A stretch of 21,397 bases of DNA, from contig CAZLWA010000060.1 in the NCBI GenBank assembly GCA_964563165.1, positions 1 to 21,397 on the forward strand, given 5' to 3'. A model generated the notes under the pieces. That model did no database searches and was not told the DNA's origin. It worked only from the letters and a program-made list of their open reading frames with translations. Position 1 is the stretch's first letter; the number at the start of each line of letters is the position of its first letter. Both the position numbers and the translations under genes were made by a program. Source of the stretch: CAZLWA01 sp964563165 (GTDB lineage Bacteria > CLD3 > SB21). Shown here piece after piece: positions 8,433 through 16,160 of the stretch.

Positions 8433-9812
8433 ATGGGACTGAATATGCGGATCGGGCGAATCGTTGCCCCATCGTTATTCCTTTTATGTTTTAGTCTCCC
8501 GGTTTACAGCCAGGATTCCACACGCGCCACGGCCGTACAGGATACGGTGCCCAAAGCCGTGAAAATTGAATTGGATTCCACCCAAACGCTGACCCCCAAA
8601 CTCAAAGAACTTTTCACGCAGGCACAAACCGACAATGCCAATGCAGCTTTGCGTTTTCAAATCGCTCAGGAATATCTCAAGATCGGCCGCCAGGCTTATG
8701 CGCTTAAACAAATGGAAGAGTCCCTGAAGCTGGATGCGACTAACATGGATGTGGAGTTTGCAAAAGCCGAATTGCTTTTAGACATGGGAAAAAGGAAATC
8801 AGGTTACCAGGCGCTGCTGGTGGTGCTGAGGGATTTTAAAGGGCAGGCGTATTTGGACCGCATTGCCACCCGATTTGCGAGCCCTTATAAGGTCACTCAA
8901 TTTACCAACAATAAATCTAACGACGTCCTGCCCGCGTTCTCCGCGGACGGCAATTCCGTCGTATTCCAGTCGGATCGCACCGGTAATTGGGATATCTACT
9001 CCTTGAATATCACTCAAAACGAAACGGCCACCAAACGCCTCACCGATGACATCGAATCGGATGAAAATCCTTCGTACTCGCCGGACGGCCGGTTTATCGT
9101 GTTCACCTCGACGCGGGACGATAAGAGTTCCAGAAAATATAAATCACGCGAGATTTATTATATGGATGGAATGGGAAAAAATGTGAGGAAAGTCACCACA
9201 AGCTACGGCAGCGATAATTGGAGCCCCGCTTTCGTGGACACGACAACGATTCTGTTTGCCAGTGACCGTGCGGATTTTTCCAATCGTCCTTTCTGGCAGA
9301 AACCGTCGGCGCTTTTTACGGTCGAAAAGTCAGGAAACTTCTTATTCAAAGCCTTTGGCGACGACAAATCTGCTTTTACCGATCCTTGTGTCAGATTCGG
9401 CAGCAATCAAATGGCCTACGCGGAAAAGAAATCTGACAACAATTATGAGATTTTTGTCGCGAATCTGGACGGGAAAGACAAACCTGTCAATATTACCAAT
9501 ACTTCCGGCAACGATCTGCAGCCTAATGTTACGAAAAACGGTAATTATGTTACGTTCGTTTCCGACCGGGACGGCAATTATGAAATTTTTAAAATGCTGA
9601 TTGACGGGAGAGAGCAAACCCGAATTACCTATGAGGACGGGGACGACATCTTCCCGCATTTCTCGCCGAGCGGAAATAAGATCGTATTCTGTTCCAATCG
9701 GACCGGCAATTATCAATTGTACATCGCTGCATTGGAGGAATCCAATACGGCATCCATGTCCTCCGTAATTTCTATTCTCGAAAAGAAAGCGTCCTCGGCC
9801 TCGGATAATTGA
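8433..9812 (+). CDS. Secreted TPR and TolB-like PD40 beta-propeller protein
   Basis: A 459-residue exported protein. Residues 1-25 form a signal peptide ending at PVYSQ. About residues 50-130 are helical TPR-like repeats (RFQIAQEYLKIG is clear). From about 150 there are roughly six blades of the WD40-like PD40 type, each with a variant of PxFSPDGxxIVFxSDRxGNxxIY: for example PAFSADGNSVVFQSDRTGNW, PSYSPDGRFIVFTSTRD and PHFSPSGNKIVFCSNRTGNY. Such propellers are found in TolB and in periplasmic scaffolds of the FCB group; a protein-binding role is likely but the partner is unknown. ATG 8433 is chosen because GAGGAGG (8417-8423) lies nine bases upstream; the TTG at 8415 and ATG at 8424 overlap or touch that site. 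The stop abuts the convergent gene. Confidence 0.85.
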   Translation: MGLNMRIGRIVAPSLFLLCFSLPVYSQDSTRATAVQDTVPKAVKIELDSTQTLTPKLKELFTQAQTDNANAALRFQIAQEYLKIGRQAYALKQMEESLKLDATNMDVEFAKAELLLDMGKRKSGYQALLVVLRDFKGQAYLDRIATRFASPYKVTQFTNNKSNDVLPAFSADGNSVVFQSDRTGNWDIYSLNITQNETATKRLTDDIESDENPSYSPDGRFIVFTSTRDDKSSRKYKSREIYYMDGMGKNVRKVTTSYGSDNWSPAFVDTTTILFASDRADFSNRPFWQKPSALFTVEKSGNFLFKAFGDDKSAFTDPCVRFGSNQMAYAEKKSDNNYEIFVANLDGKDKPVNITNTSGNDLQPNVTKNGNYVTFVSDRDGNYEIFKMLIDGREQTRITYEDGDDIFPHFSPSGNKIVFCSNRTGNYQLYIAALEESNTASMSSVISILEKKASSASDN

Positions 9813-10481
9813 TCATTCCTTCGCCACGGCCGCCGAGACGTGCGTGACATCCGCAAGCTCGGCGCGTAAACGATCCCCTTCTTTGACCGGTCCGACACCT
9901 GCGGGCGTGCCTGTAAAAATAATATCCCCCCGCTTCAACGAAAATATTTTTGACACATACGCAATAATTTCGCCGATCTTGAAGATCATTCCGGACGTAT
10001 GGCCGGCCTGGCGCAGCGTGTCATTCACGAATAATTTCATTTCCAGGTCATTCGGATCGTGAATGAATTCTTTTGAAACGATTTCCGAAATCAGCGCGGA
10101 CGTATCAAACCCTTTCGCAATCGTCCACGGCCTTCCCTTCTTCTTCGCCTCAGTCTGAATATCACGCAGCGTCATGTCGAGTCCGATGCCGTAACCCAGT
10201 ATGTATTTCTCCGCCTCGCCTGCCGGAATATGCTTGCCGTCCTTGCCGATAACGAAGATCAATTCCAGTTCATGGTGAGCGTCGTTAGAAATTTTCGGTA
10301 TCACGATCGTATCGCCGTCATGAATGATCGCCGAGGGCGGCTTCATGAAAATGACGGGTTCGGAAGGAAGCTCTGTATTTTTTCCGGGATTCATTTCTGC
10401 AATGTGGTCGCGGTAATTGGCGCCGACGCAAAGAATTTTCGAGACCGCAATTTTCTGATCCGAAAGTTTTACATACGACAT
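9813..10481 (-). CDS. Fumarylacetoacetate hydrolase (FAH) family protein
   Basis: A 222-residue FAH-fold enzyme. Family members are Mg- or Mn-dependent hydrolases, decarboxylases or isomerases of beta-diketo and oxo-acids, including acylpyruvate hydrolase (FAHD1/YcgM type) and oxaloacetate decarboxylase. The start of the fold is seen in CVGANYRDHIAEM. Metal ligands are E71 and E73 in HHELEL and D102 in GIGLDMTLRD. The C-terminal FTGTPAGVGPV loop is canonical. Length and order match YcgM-like acylpyruvase more than the long aromatic-degradation enzymes, but the substrate is not determinable. AAGGAG precedes the ATG. Its stop codon directly adjoins the stop of the propeller gene with no bases between. 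Confidence 0.9.
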   Translation of the reverse strand: MSYVKLSDQKIAVSKILCVGANYRDHIAEMNPGKNTELPSEPVIFMKPPSAIIHDGDTIVIPKISNDAHHELELIFVIGKDGKHIPAGEAEKYILGYGIGLDMTLRDIQTEAKKKGRPWTIAKGFDTSALISEIVSKEFIHDPNDLEMKLFVNDTLRQAGHTSGMIFKIGEIIAYVSKIFSLKRGDIIFTGTPAGVGPVKEGDRLRAELADVTHVSAAVAKE

Positions 10482-10605
10482 GGCTCTTCTCCTTCGTTTG
10501 AGATTGAAAGTAATGTAAATTTACTTTACCAATCAATTTTTTTGTTTAATTGATAAATTTTTTTATTAGCTTGTTCCTCCAGTACCCCAAAATGAGGTGA
10601 CCGTT

Positions 10606-11017
10606 ATGTGGTGGATGTACGCTTTGGTCTCGGCTTTTTTTGCCGCTTTGACGACGGTCTTTGCCAAAATCGGCGTAAAAGATGTGGATTAATTTGGCCA
10701 CGGCGATACGTACGATAGTTATATTGATTATTGCGTGGGGAATCGTTTTTGCAACACCCGCCTCCATTCAATGGGCCTCGCTATCCTCGCGCACATTGAT
10801 CTTTCTGGGGCTCTCAGGTATCGCCACCGGCTTGTCGTGGATCTTTTATTTTCACGCTTTGCAAAAAGGCGATGCGTCTCTCGTGGCGCCGATCGACAAA
10901 TCGAGTTTGGTTCTGACCCTTATTTTGTGCGCCGTTTTCCTGGGCGAATCGCTCAGTTGGAAAGTCATTCTCGGCTGCAGCCTGATCATCGCAGGAACGT
11001 TAGTCATCATTTTATAG
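10606..11017 (+). pseudogene. EamA-family small transporter, broken by a frameshift
   Basis: The gene matches the single-domain EamA (drug/metabolite transporter) family of about 140 residues and five membrane segments, but is split between two frames. Frame one starts at ATG 10606 behind a strong GAGGTGA site and reads a hydrophobic helix ending KIGVKDVD, then TAA at 10690. The rest, NLATAIRT onward to the stop at 11017, lies in the +1 frame. Family members read DSNLATAIRT across this point, so one base stands where a codon is expected, as if two bases were lost near 10690. The repaired protein would be about 137 residues. The downstream frame has its own ATG (10682) but no good ribosome site. 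A real mutation, an assembly error or a two-peptide product are possible; no slippery run is present. Confidence 0.82.
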
Positions 11018-11024
11018 AGGCACC

Positions 11025-11525
11025 ATGGCCGTTCGGGAGATATTGCTGCTGGGCAATCCGAAATTGCATCAACCGTGCGATGCGATTTATGAAAATGAAC
11101 TGGAAAGCCTCTTGCCGGTCGTTCAGGATTTGCACGATACGCTCATGGCTTTCAGGTCAAAATACAATGCCGGACGTGCTGTCGCGGCGCCGCAGATCGG
11201 CGTGATGAAACGTCTCGTTTATATGCACATCGACAAGCCGGCAGTATTCATTAATCCCGTCTTGGACAATCAGAGTAATGAGAAGTTCGAGTTATGGGAT
11301 GATTGTATGAGCTTCCCCGATATTTTTGTGAGGGTCAAACGCCATGTCTCGTGCCGGATTCAGTTCAAAAATTTGGAGTGGAAAGATCAGACCCTGAGCC
11401 TCGAAGGCACCTTGTCCGAACTGCTTCAGCATGAGGTGGATCACCTGGACGGGATCCTTGCCGTTTCCAGAGCCGTGGACGGAAGTTCATTTGCCCTTCG
11501 AAGTCAGATACATTTTCTAAAATAA
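11025..11525 (+). CDS. def: Peptide deformylase, divergent type
   Basis: A 166-residue metalloenzyme that removes the N-formyl group from new polypeptides. The three family motifs are present with changes. Motif 1 is GRAVAAPQIG (residues 50-59; usual GxGLAAPQIG). Motif 2 is WDDCMSFP with the metal ligand C94 (usual EGCLS). Motif 3 is QHEVDHLDG with ligands H136 and H140 and catalytic E137. The DDCMS variant places this with a divergent deformylase branch, which may sit beside a canonical copy elsewhere in the genome; that copy is not in this window. AGAGG lies shortly before the ATG and the EamA gene ends seven bases upstream, so the two are probably co-transcribed. Confidence 0.9.
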   Translation: MAVREILLLGNPKLHQPCDAIYENELESLLPVVQDLHDTLMAFRSKYNAGRAVAAPQIGVMKRLVYMHIDKPAVFINPVLDNQSNEKFELWDDCMSFPDIFVRVKRHVSCRIQFKNLEWKDQTLSLEGTLSELLQHEVDHLDGILAVSRAVDGSSFALRSQIHFLK

Positions 11526-11577
11526 CATGTAATGTAGAACCTGATTCGTTTTAGTAACTTTAATTGGAGGATTTTCC

Positions 11578-12558
11578 ATGAAAAAGATATTGTGGCTACT
11601 CTTTGTCGTCTCGTCTTTCACGACCGCTTACGGTCAGATCGACCCGTCCGACAAGCTTGTTCACACTTTTTCGATCGTTGCACGCGATCCGCAGACCGGA
11701 GAAATGGGCGTGGCCGTGCAGTCGCACTGGTTCTCGGTCGGTTCGATCGTTTCATGGGCGGAAGCTGGGGTCGGCGCGATTGCAACGCAGTCCTTCGTCA
11801 ACGTTTCTTTTGGTCCGCGCGGATTAGTATTGTTGAAATCCGGAAAATCGGCGCAGGAGGTGGTGAATGAACTGATCGCATCCGATTCCGGCCGCGACGT
11901 GCGGCAATTGGCGGTCATTGACAGTAAAGGCGGCGCGGCTTCATACACCGGGAAAAAATGTATCCCCGCCGCGGGAAATTTTGTCGGAGATAATTTTTCC
12001 GTGCAGGCCAATCTGATGCTCAACGATAAGGTCTGGCCCGCGATGGCCAAAGCTTATCGGGAGGCGAAAGGCCCTTTGGCGGAGCGTATGGTGGCGGCGC
12101 TGGAAGCAGGTCAGTCGGTCGGCGGCGATATTCGCGGAAAACAATCGGCGGCGATCCTGGTCGTACGTCCGAAATCCTCCGGAAAGATCTGGGAGGACCG
12201 TGTGATCGACCTGCGCGTCGAAGACAACGCCGACCCCATAGCGGAGATCAAGCGAACCTTGAAATTATACCGCGCGTACGAATTCATGAACAAAGGGGAT
12301 CTCGCGGTCGAATTAAATGATATCAAGGGCGCGATGGAGAATTACGGAAGCGCGGAGAAACTTTTCCCGGATAATATTGAAATGAAATATTGGCACGCGG
12401 TTTCGCTGGCGAATAGCGGATTGGTCAAAGAATCCCTTCCTATTTTCAAAGAAGTTTTTAAGGCCGACAGGAATTGGCTGACGTTGACAGAGCGGCTGCC
12501 GGCAGTGGATTTGCTGAAAGTAAGTAAAGAAGATCTTCAAAAAATTATGGGGCAATAA
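11578..12558 (+). CDS. Secreted DUF1028 (Ntn-hydrolase-like) protein with C-terminal helical extension
   Basis: A 326-residue exported protein. A signal peptide (MKKILWLL core, cut near AYGQ) covers residues 1-20. Residues 28 to about 215 match DUF1028, annotated as an Ntn-hydrolase-like family: FSIVARDPQTGEMGVAVQSH, AGVGAIATQSFVN, YGP-like SFGPRGL, YTGKKCIPAAG, QANLMLNDKVWPAM and GGDIRGKQSAAILV are all characteristic. The C-terminal 100 residues are helical with a TPR-like pattern (MENYGSAEKLFPDNIEMKYW), an extension seen in some family members. Catalysis is not established for the family, so no reaction is assigned. GGAGG lies eight bases before the ATG. The upstream gap (11526-11577) is short, so it may share a transcript with the deformylase. 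Confidence 0.9.
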   Translation: MKKILWLLFVVSSFTTAYGQIDPSDKLVHTFSIVARDPQTGEMGVAVQSHWFSVGSIVSWAEAGVGAIATQSFVNVSFGPRGLVLLKSGKSAQEVVNELIASDSGRDVRQLAVIDSKGGAASYTGKKCIPAAGNFVGDNFSVQANLMLNDKVWPAMAKAYREAKGPLAERMVAALEAGQSVGGDIRGKQSAAILVVRPKSSGKIWEDRVIDLRVEDNADPIAEIKRTLKLYRAYEFMNKGDLAVELNDIKGAMENYGSAEKLFPDNIEMKYWHAVSLANSGLVKESLPIFKEVFKADRNWLTLTERLPAVDLLKVSKEDLQKIMGQ

Positions 12559-12569
12559 TAGCAGGAGTT

Positions 12570-12611
12570 TACTTCCCGAGATCCCCGGCGAGGTCACGGG
12601 ATACGACGGAT
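12570..12611. repeat. Possible degenerate REP-like palindrome
   Basis: The gap between convergent genes holds gagatccccggcgaggtcac followed by gggatacgacgg. ATCCC and GGGAT pair, and the layout recalls common REP elements of the form GATCCCCG...CGGGGATGACGG. The stem is imperfect and no T-run follows, so a terminator role is uncertain. Confidence 0.3.
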
Positions 12612-12617
12612 GAAATT

Positions 12618-13127
12618 TTAGTCCGCTTTACTGATGCCTTCGATAATTTCTTCCGCGATCTTTATGTTTTTTTCGTTTTCGTTCGGATCATTCCAAAATA
12701 GAATGTAAGCGGAAAAATTCGTGTCGCCGTGAGGATCGATAAACCCGAGAACGGCAAACAGCATCGTTTTTCCGTCCTGTTTGCCGGCGCCCACGATCTC
12801 ATATCCTTCAAATCCTTTCAGATCCACTTTTTCGCGCGACGTAACGGTCACATCGGTAGCGTCCAGGTCTTCCTGCGCCTTGGCGGCCACCTGTTCTGCC
12901 GTCAAGGTCGAATCCTGCCACGGCTGTATGCTCAAAGTGAATCCGCTGCCGGACGCGGTAAAATTTTTTTCGGTGCTTTCCGTAATTTCAAAGTCCTTCG
13001 GGACTTTAAAGTCTATTCCGAACGCCTTCCATTCCATTTCTTTCCAATCGTCCTGAGCGGTCAGGCCGTAATTGAAAACAAACAAGAATCCCGCCAGAGC
13101 CGCATGGTTCCATAATGGCTTCATCAT
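12618..13127 (-). CDS. Small secreted protein of unknown function
   Basis: A 169-residue protein with an N-terminal signal peptide (hydrophobic stretch in residues 8-22, likely cut after LTAQ). The mature part is acidic and alternates short beta strands: KAFGIDFKVPKDFEIT and FTLSIQPWQDS, then a helix (AEQVAAKAQEDL) and further strands (GFEGYEIVGAG, MLFAVLGFID). This order resembles the PsbP/Mog1/DcrB-like fold, which is common in exported proteins of unknown role; I regard that as a weak structural guess. AAGGAA precedes tandem ATG codons at 13127 and 13124. It lies 77 bases downstream of the flavoprotein gene on the same strand and could share its transcript. Confidence 0.75.
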   Translation of the reverse strand: MMKPLWNHAALAGFLFVFNYGLTAQDDWKEMEWKAFGIDFKVPKDFEITESTEKNFTASGSGFTLSIQPWQDSTLTAEQVAAKAQEDLDATDVTVTSREKVDLKGFEGYEIVGAGKQDGKTMLFAVLGFIDPHGDTNFSAYILFWNDPNENEKNIKIAEEIIEGISKAD

Positions 13128-13204
13128 AAAACATTTCCTTTTTTAGGAATTACTGCCTTTGAATATCGCTACCCCATCCAATGTAAATATTTTTAAATTC
13201 TATT

Positions 13205-14377
13205 TCAAACGTATTGTCCCGCCGCAAATCCCGATGCCCAGGCCCATTGAAAGTTATGCCCGCCCAGATGCCCTGTGACATCCACCGATTCACCGATGAA
13301 ATAGAGCCCATGAACGTTCTTCGCTTCCATGGTTTTTGAGGATAGTTCATCGGTATCGACCCCTCCCAGGGTGACCTCCGCTTTCTCAAAACCTTCCGTT
13401 CCGGCGGGCAGAACTTGCCACCGGTGAATTTTTTCAGCCAATCGTTTCAATTCTTTGTCAGAATAACGATGCATCGGCTTCGACGGAAAATACGTTTCGC
13501 AAAATTTCTGAATGAACCGCTTTGGAAGAAACGGACTCAGTAGTGTGGTCAATTCAACTTTACTTTGTTTATTGGAAAGTAAAATTTCTTCTGCGCTTTG
13601 TTCAGGCAGCATATTGATCGTGATCAGATCGCCCTCATTCCAATAAGACGAAATTTGTAAAATAGCCGGGCCGCTCAATCCCCGGTGTGTAAACAAAATA
13701 TTTTCCCGAAACGATGCGCCTTTGCAGCTCACTTCTGCCTCCGCAGAAACACCCGCCAACCCGCCGAAGGGGTTCAAAAATACGGCATCAAATGTCAGAG
13801 GAACCAACGCGGGTTTAGCCTCCACGATTCGTAACTTAAATTGTTTGGCAATGGCATATCCAAAACCGGTTGCTCCGATCCTGGGAACCGACAGCCCGCC
13901 GGTCGCGATCACCAACGATCCGGATTCCACGGTTCCGTCGCTCGATTCTATGAAAAAATCCGCCCCTTTCTGGATTTGACTGACTTTGCAATTCAACCGG
14001 ATCTCCACGGCCGCGAGGTCGCATTCTCTTTGCAGCATCGCCGTGACTTCCCGCGCGCTGCCGTTGCAGAATAATTGTCCTAATGTTTTTTCGTGGTAAC
14101 TGATATGATGTTTCTTGATCAATGCGATGAAATCGTCCGGCGTAAACCGTTTCAGGGCGGATTTGCAAAAATGCGGATTCCCCGACAGAAAATTCTCATG
14201 CGTCGAAACCCGGTTGGTAAAATTACACCGGCCGCCGCCGGAGATCAGAATTTTCTTTCCGATCTTTTCCTGGTGTTCGATCACGAGTACGGAACGCCCG
14301 CGTTTACCCGCTTCGATCGCGCACATCAATCCCGCCGCGCCGGCTCCGATCACGATGACGTCTTTTTTACGAGCCAT
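13205..14377 (-). CDS. HI0933/BaiN-like FAD-dependent oxidoreductase
   Basis: A 390-residue flavoprotein of the HI0933 (YhiN/BaiN) family. The N-terminal Rossmann motif GAGAAG at residues 11-16 binds the ADP part of FAD; the family signature KKILISGGGRCNFTN follows. The central region holds the inserted domain typical of the family, IATGGLSVPRIGATGFGY is the second conserved block, and the C-terminal FAD block reads GLYFIGESVDVTGHLGGHNF followed by QWAWASG. BaiN of gut clostridia acts on bile-acid intermediates, but most relatives have no proven substrate, so no specific reaction is assigned. The ATG at 14377 has no strong ribosome binding site. The gene is divergent from the VIT-type transporter with about 100 bases between them. 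Confidence 0.92.
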   Translation of the reverse strand: MARKKDVIVIGAGAAGLMCAIEAGKRGRSVLVIEHQEKIGKKILISGGGRCNFTNRVSTHENFLSGNPHFCKSALKRFTPDDFIALIKKHHISYHEKTLGQLFCNGSAREVTAMLQRECDLAAVEIRLNCKVSQIQKGADFFIESSDGTVESGSLVIATGGLSVPRIGATGFGYAIAKQFKLRIVEAKPALVPLTFDAVFLNPFGGLAGVSAEAEVSCKGASFRENILFTHRGLSGPAILQISSYWNEGDLITINMLPEQSAEEILLSNKQSKVELTTLLSPFLPKRFIQKFCETYFPSKPMHRYSDKELKRLAEKIHRWQVLPAGTEGFEKAEVTLGGVDTDELSSKTMEAKNVHGLYFIGESVDVTGHLGGHNFQWAWASGFAAGQYV

Positions 14378-14478
14378 GAGTTTTCATTTGATAAAATAAC
14401 ATGAATAGAATAGATTGTAAAGACAGCCGAATATGAAGAAAAAAAATTTCATATCAAATAAAATACAAGGAAATCAAA

Positions 14479-15174
14479 ATGCCTCAAACGCCTCACATTG
14501 AAAAACATTTTACGGCTTCAAAAGTGGTACGGGATACGGTCATCGGCATGGCTGACGGACTGACGGTTCCGTTCGCGCTTGCCGCGGGGCTCACGGGAGC
14601 TATCGCCGTAACCAATATCATCGTGACGGCCGGGCTGGCTGAGATCGCCGCGGGCTCCATTGCCATGGGGCTTGGCGGGTACCTCGCCGCAAAAAGTGAC
14701 GCCGAGCATTATGACAGTGAACAAAAACGCGAAGAATTGGAGATCATAGAAAAGACCGACATGGAAAAGCAAGAGGTCGCCGAATTGCTGCAATCGTACG
14801 GCCTGCAGCCGTCGGAAAGCAGCTCGGTCGTTGAGGCGCTGTCCAAACGCCCCAAAGAATGGGTGGATTTTATGATGCGGTTTGAATTGGGTTTGGAGAA
14901 GCCGGAACCTAAGCGCGCATTAACCAGCGCGATGACGATAGCCGGCGCTTACATTGCAGGCGGATTCATTCCGTTGGGGCCCTATATGCTTTTGCCGGAT
15001 GTTCAAACGGCTTTTATCTATTCGGTGGCCGTCACGCTGGCCGCGCTGGCTGTTTTCGGCGCGATCAAAGGGCATTTTACCGGTACCCCTCTGCTGCGCA
15101 GCGCGAGTCAAACCGTTTTGATCGGCGGCATCGCCGCAATGGCCGCTTTTGCGATTGCACGCGCCGTCTCTTAA
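14479..15174 (+). CDS. VIT1/CCC1-family iron/manganese transporter
   Basis: A 231-residue inner-membrane protein of the vacuolar iron transporter family, which moves Fe(II) or Mn(II) out of the cytoplasm. Two hydrophobic segments near the N-terminus contain the conserved VRDTVIGMADGLTVPFALAAG block and ASGSIAMG-like AAGSIAMGLGGYLAA. A charged cytoplasmic region from about residue 72 to 150 is rich in Glu and Lys and corresponds to the metal-binding domain of VIT1. Three hydrophobic segments follow (ALTSAMTIAGAYIAGG, YSVAVTLAALAVFGA, TVLIGGIAAMAAFAIA). This gives the family's five-helix layout. AAGGAAA lies a few bases before the ATG. It is transcribed alone or with the SDR gene beyond the repeat element. 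Confidence 0.9.
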   Translation: MPQTPHIEKHFTASKVVRDTVIGMADGLTVPFALAAGLTGAIAVTNIIVTAGLAEIAAGSIAMGLGGYLAAKSDAEHYDSEQKREELEIIEKTDMEKQEVAELLQSYGLQPSESSSVVEALSKRPKEWVDFMMRFELGLEKPEPKRALTSAMTIAGAYIAGGFIPLGPYMLLPDVQTAFIYSVAVTLAALAVFGAIKGHFTGTPLLRSASQTVLIGGIAAMAAFAIARAVS

Positions 15175-15175
15175 A

Positions 15176-15356
15176 CACAGAGTCACGGAGGCACGGAGAT
15201 AATATTATCTTTCCCGGTGTGATTCCGAGGTTGGAATTTAAAGGGCACATATATGAATGATCGATGGAAATTAAGCCGGGAAAGAAACTACAGGGTCTCG
15301 GAGACAGGAAGAAGGCATTATTTTTCTCAGCGCCTCTGCGCCTCCGTGGTGAAAAA
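15176..15356. repeat. Nested inverted-repeat element between the VIT and SDR genes
   Basis: The gap between the two genes is filled by a two-layer palindrome. The outer arms are CACGGAGGC (15184-15192) and GCCTCCGTG (15340-15348), nine of nine pairing. The inner arms are TCTTTCCCGG (15208-15217) and CCGGGAAAGA (15276-15285), ten of ten pairing. The right arm carries the 11-mer GCGCCTCTGCG (15330-15340), also found twice at 17053-17146, so the element belongs to the same dispersed family. No coding frame was seen in it. A MITE-like origin is plausible. Confidence 0.6.
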
Positions 15357-15371
15357 TTAAGGGAATTTTAA

Positions 15372-16136
15372 ATGAATCAACGTTGGAATTTATCCGGAAA
15401 AAAAACTCTCATCACCGGCGCAACCAAAGGGATCGGAAAAGCGATCGCGGAAGAGTTTCTCGAGCTTGGTTCTGAAATATTCATTGTCGCACGCAATGAA
15501 AAAGAGATCGAGGCGTGCCTCGCGTCATGGAAACAAAAAGGCAGGAAAGTCTCCGGAATTTCGGCCGATGTGACCGACAAGAAAGACCGGGAACGGATTT
15601 TCGGCACCGTTGAAAAAGAATGGGGCAGTTTAGATTGTCTTGTAAATAATGCCGGAGGGAATATTCGAAAAAAAGCATTGGAATACTCGGATGAAGAGTA
15701 TAACAAATTGATCGGAACAAATATGACGGCCGTTTTTGAAATGTGCCGCCTGGGCTATCCGATGCTAAAAAAATCAGCCTCCGCGTCTATCGTCAATCTC
15801 GCATCCGTCGCGGGCCTGACCGCACTGCGCACCGGCGCGATCTACGCCATGGCGAAAGCAGCAGTGATCCAGCTCACGCGCAACCTGGCTTATGAATGGG
15901 CGCCTGATATTCGCGTTAACGCCGTCGCGCCCTGGTATATCCGCACCCCGATGGCGGAAGCGGTTTTAAAAGACCGGGAGTATCTGGATTCCGTGCTGTC
16001 GCGGACGCCGATGAAGAGGATCGGCGAGCCGGCGGAGGTCGCTGCGATCGTAGCTTTTCTTTGCATGCCCGCTTCTTCGTATGTTACGGGAGAGTGTATT
16101 GCCGTGGACGGCGGGTTTTCAAACTATGGGTTCTAG
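15372..16136 (+). CDS. Short-chain dehydrogenase/reductase, tropinone reductase-like
   Basis: A 254-residue NAD(P)-dependent classical SDR. The cofactor motif TGATKGIGK spans residues 15-23, NNAGG follows at about 92, and the catalytic residues are S145 (NLASVAG), Y158 and K162 (YAMAK). The C-terminal GECIAVDGGFSNYGF end is complete. The N-terminus RWNLSGKKTLITG and IFIVARNEKE resemble the tropinone reductase-like group of bacterial SDRs, whose substrates are mostly unknown; Arg after the first strand (VARN) suggests an NADPH preference. AAGGGA lies eight bases before the ATG. The start is 16 bases after the end of the repeat element, so its promoter or leader must lie in or across that element. 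Confidence 0.93.
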   Translation: MNQRWNLSGKKTLITGATKGIGKAIAEEFLELGSEIFIVARNEKEIEACLASWKQKGRKVSGISADVTDKKDRERIFGTVEKEWGSLDCLVNNAGGNIRKKALEYSDEEYNKLIGTNMTAVFEMCRLGYPMLKKSASASIVNLASVAGLTALRTGAIYAMAKAAVIQLTRNLAYEWAPDIRVNAVAPWYIRTPMAEAVLKDREYLDSVLSRTPMKRIGEPAEVAAIVAFLCMPASSYVTGECIAVDGGFSNYGF

Positions 16137-16160
16137 AATTGATAATTGATGATTGTCGAT

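Noticed and set aside
10680..10700. Programmed ribosomal frameshift in the EamA gene
   Set aside because: No slippery heptamer, homopolymer or internal Shine-Dalgarno stimulator is visible, and the family is not known for recoding; a missing pair of bases explains the sequence more simply.
12570..12611. Rho-independent terminator between DUF1028 and the small secreted protein gene
   Set aside because: The GC-rich palindrome is imperfect and no run of T follows on either strand; it fits a degenerate REP-like repeat better.
16137..16160. Inverted repeat between the SDR and PduL-like genes as a terminator
   Set aside because: The pairing is limited to a weak GAATTG/CAATTC with a long AT-rich loop.
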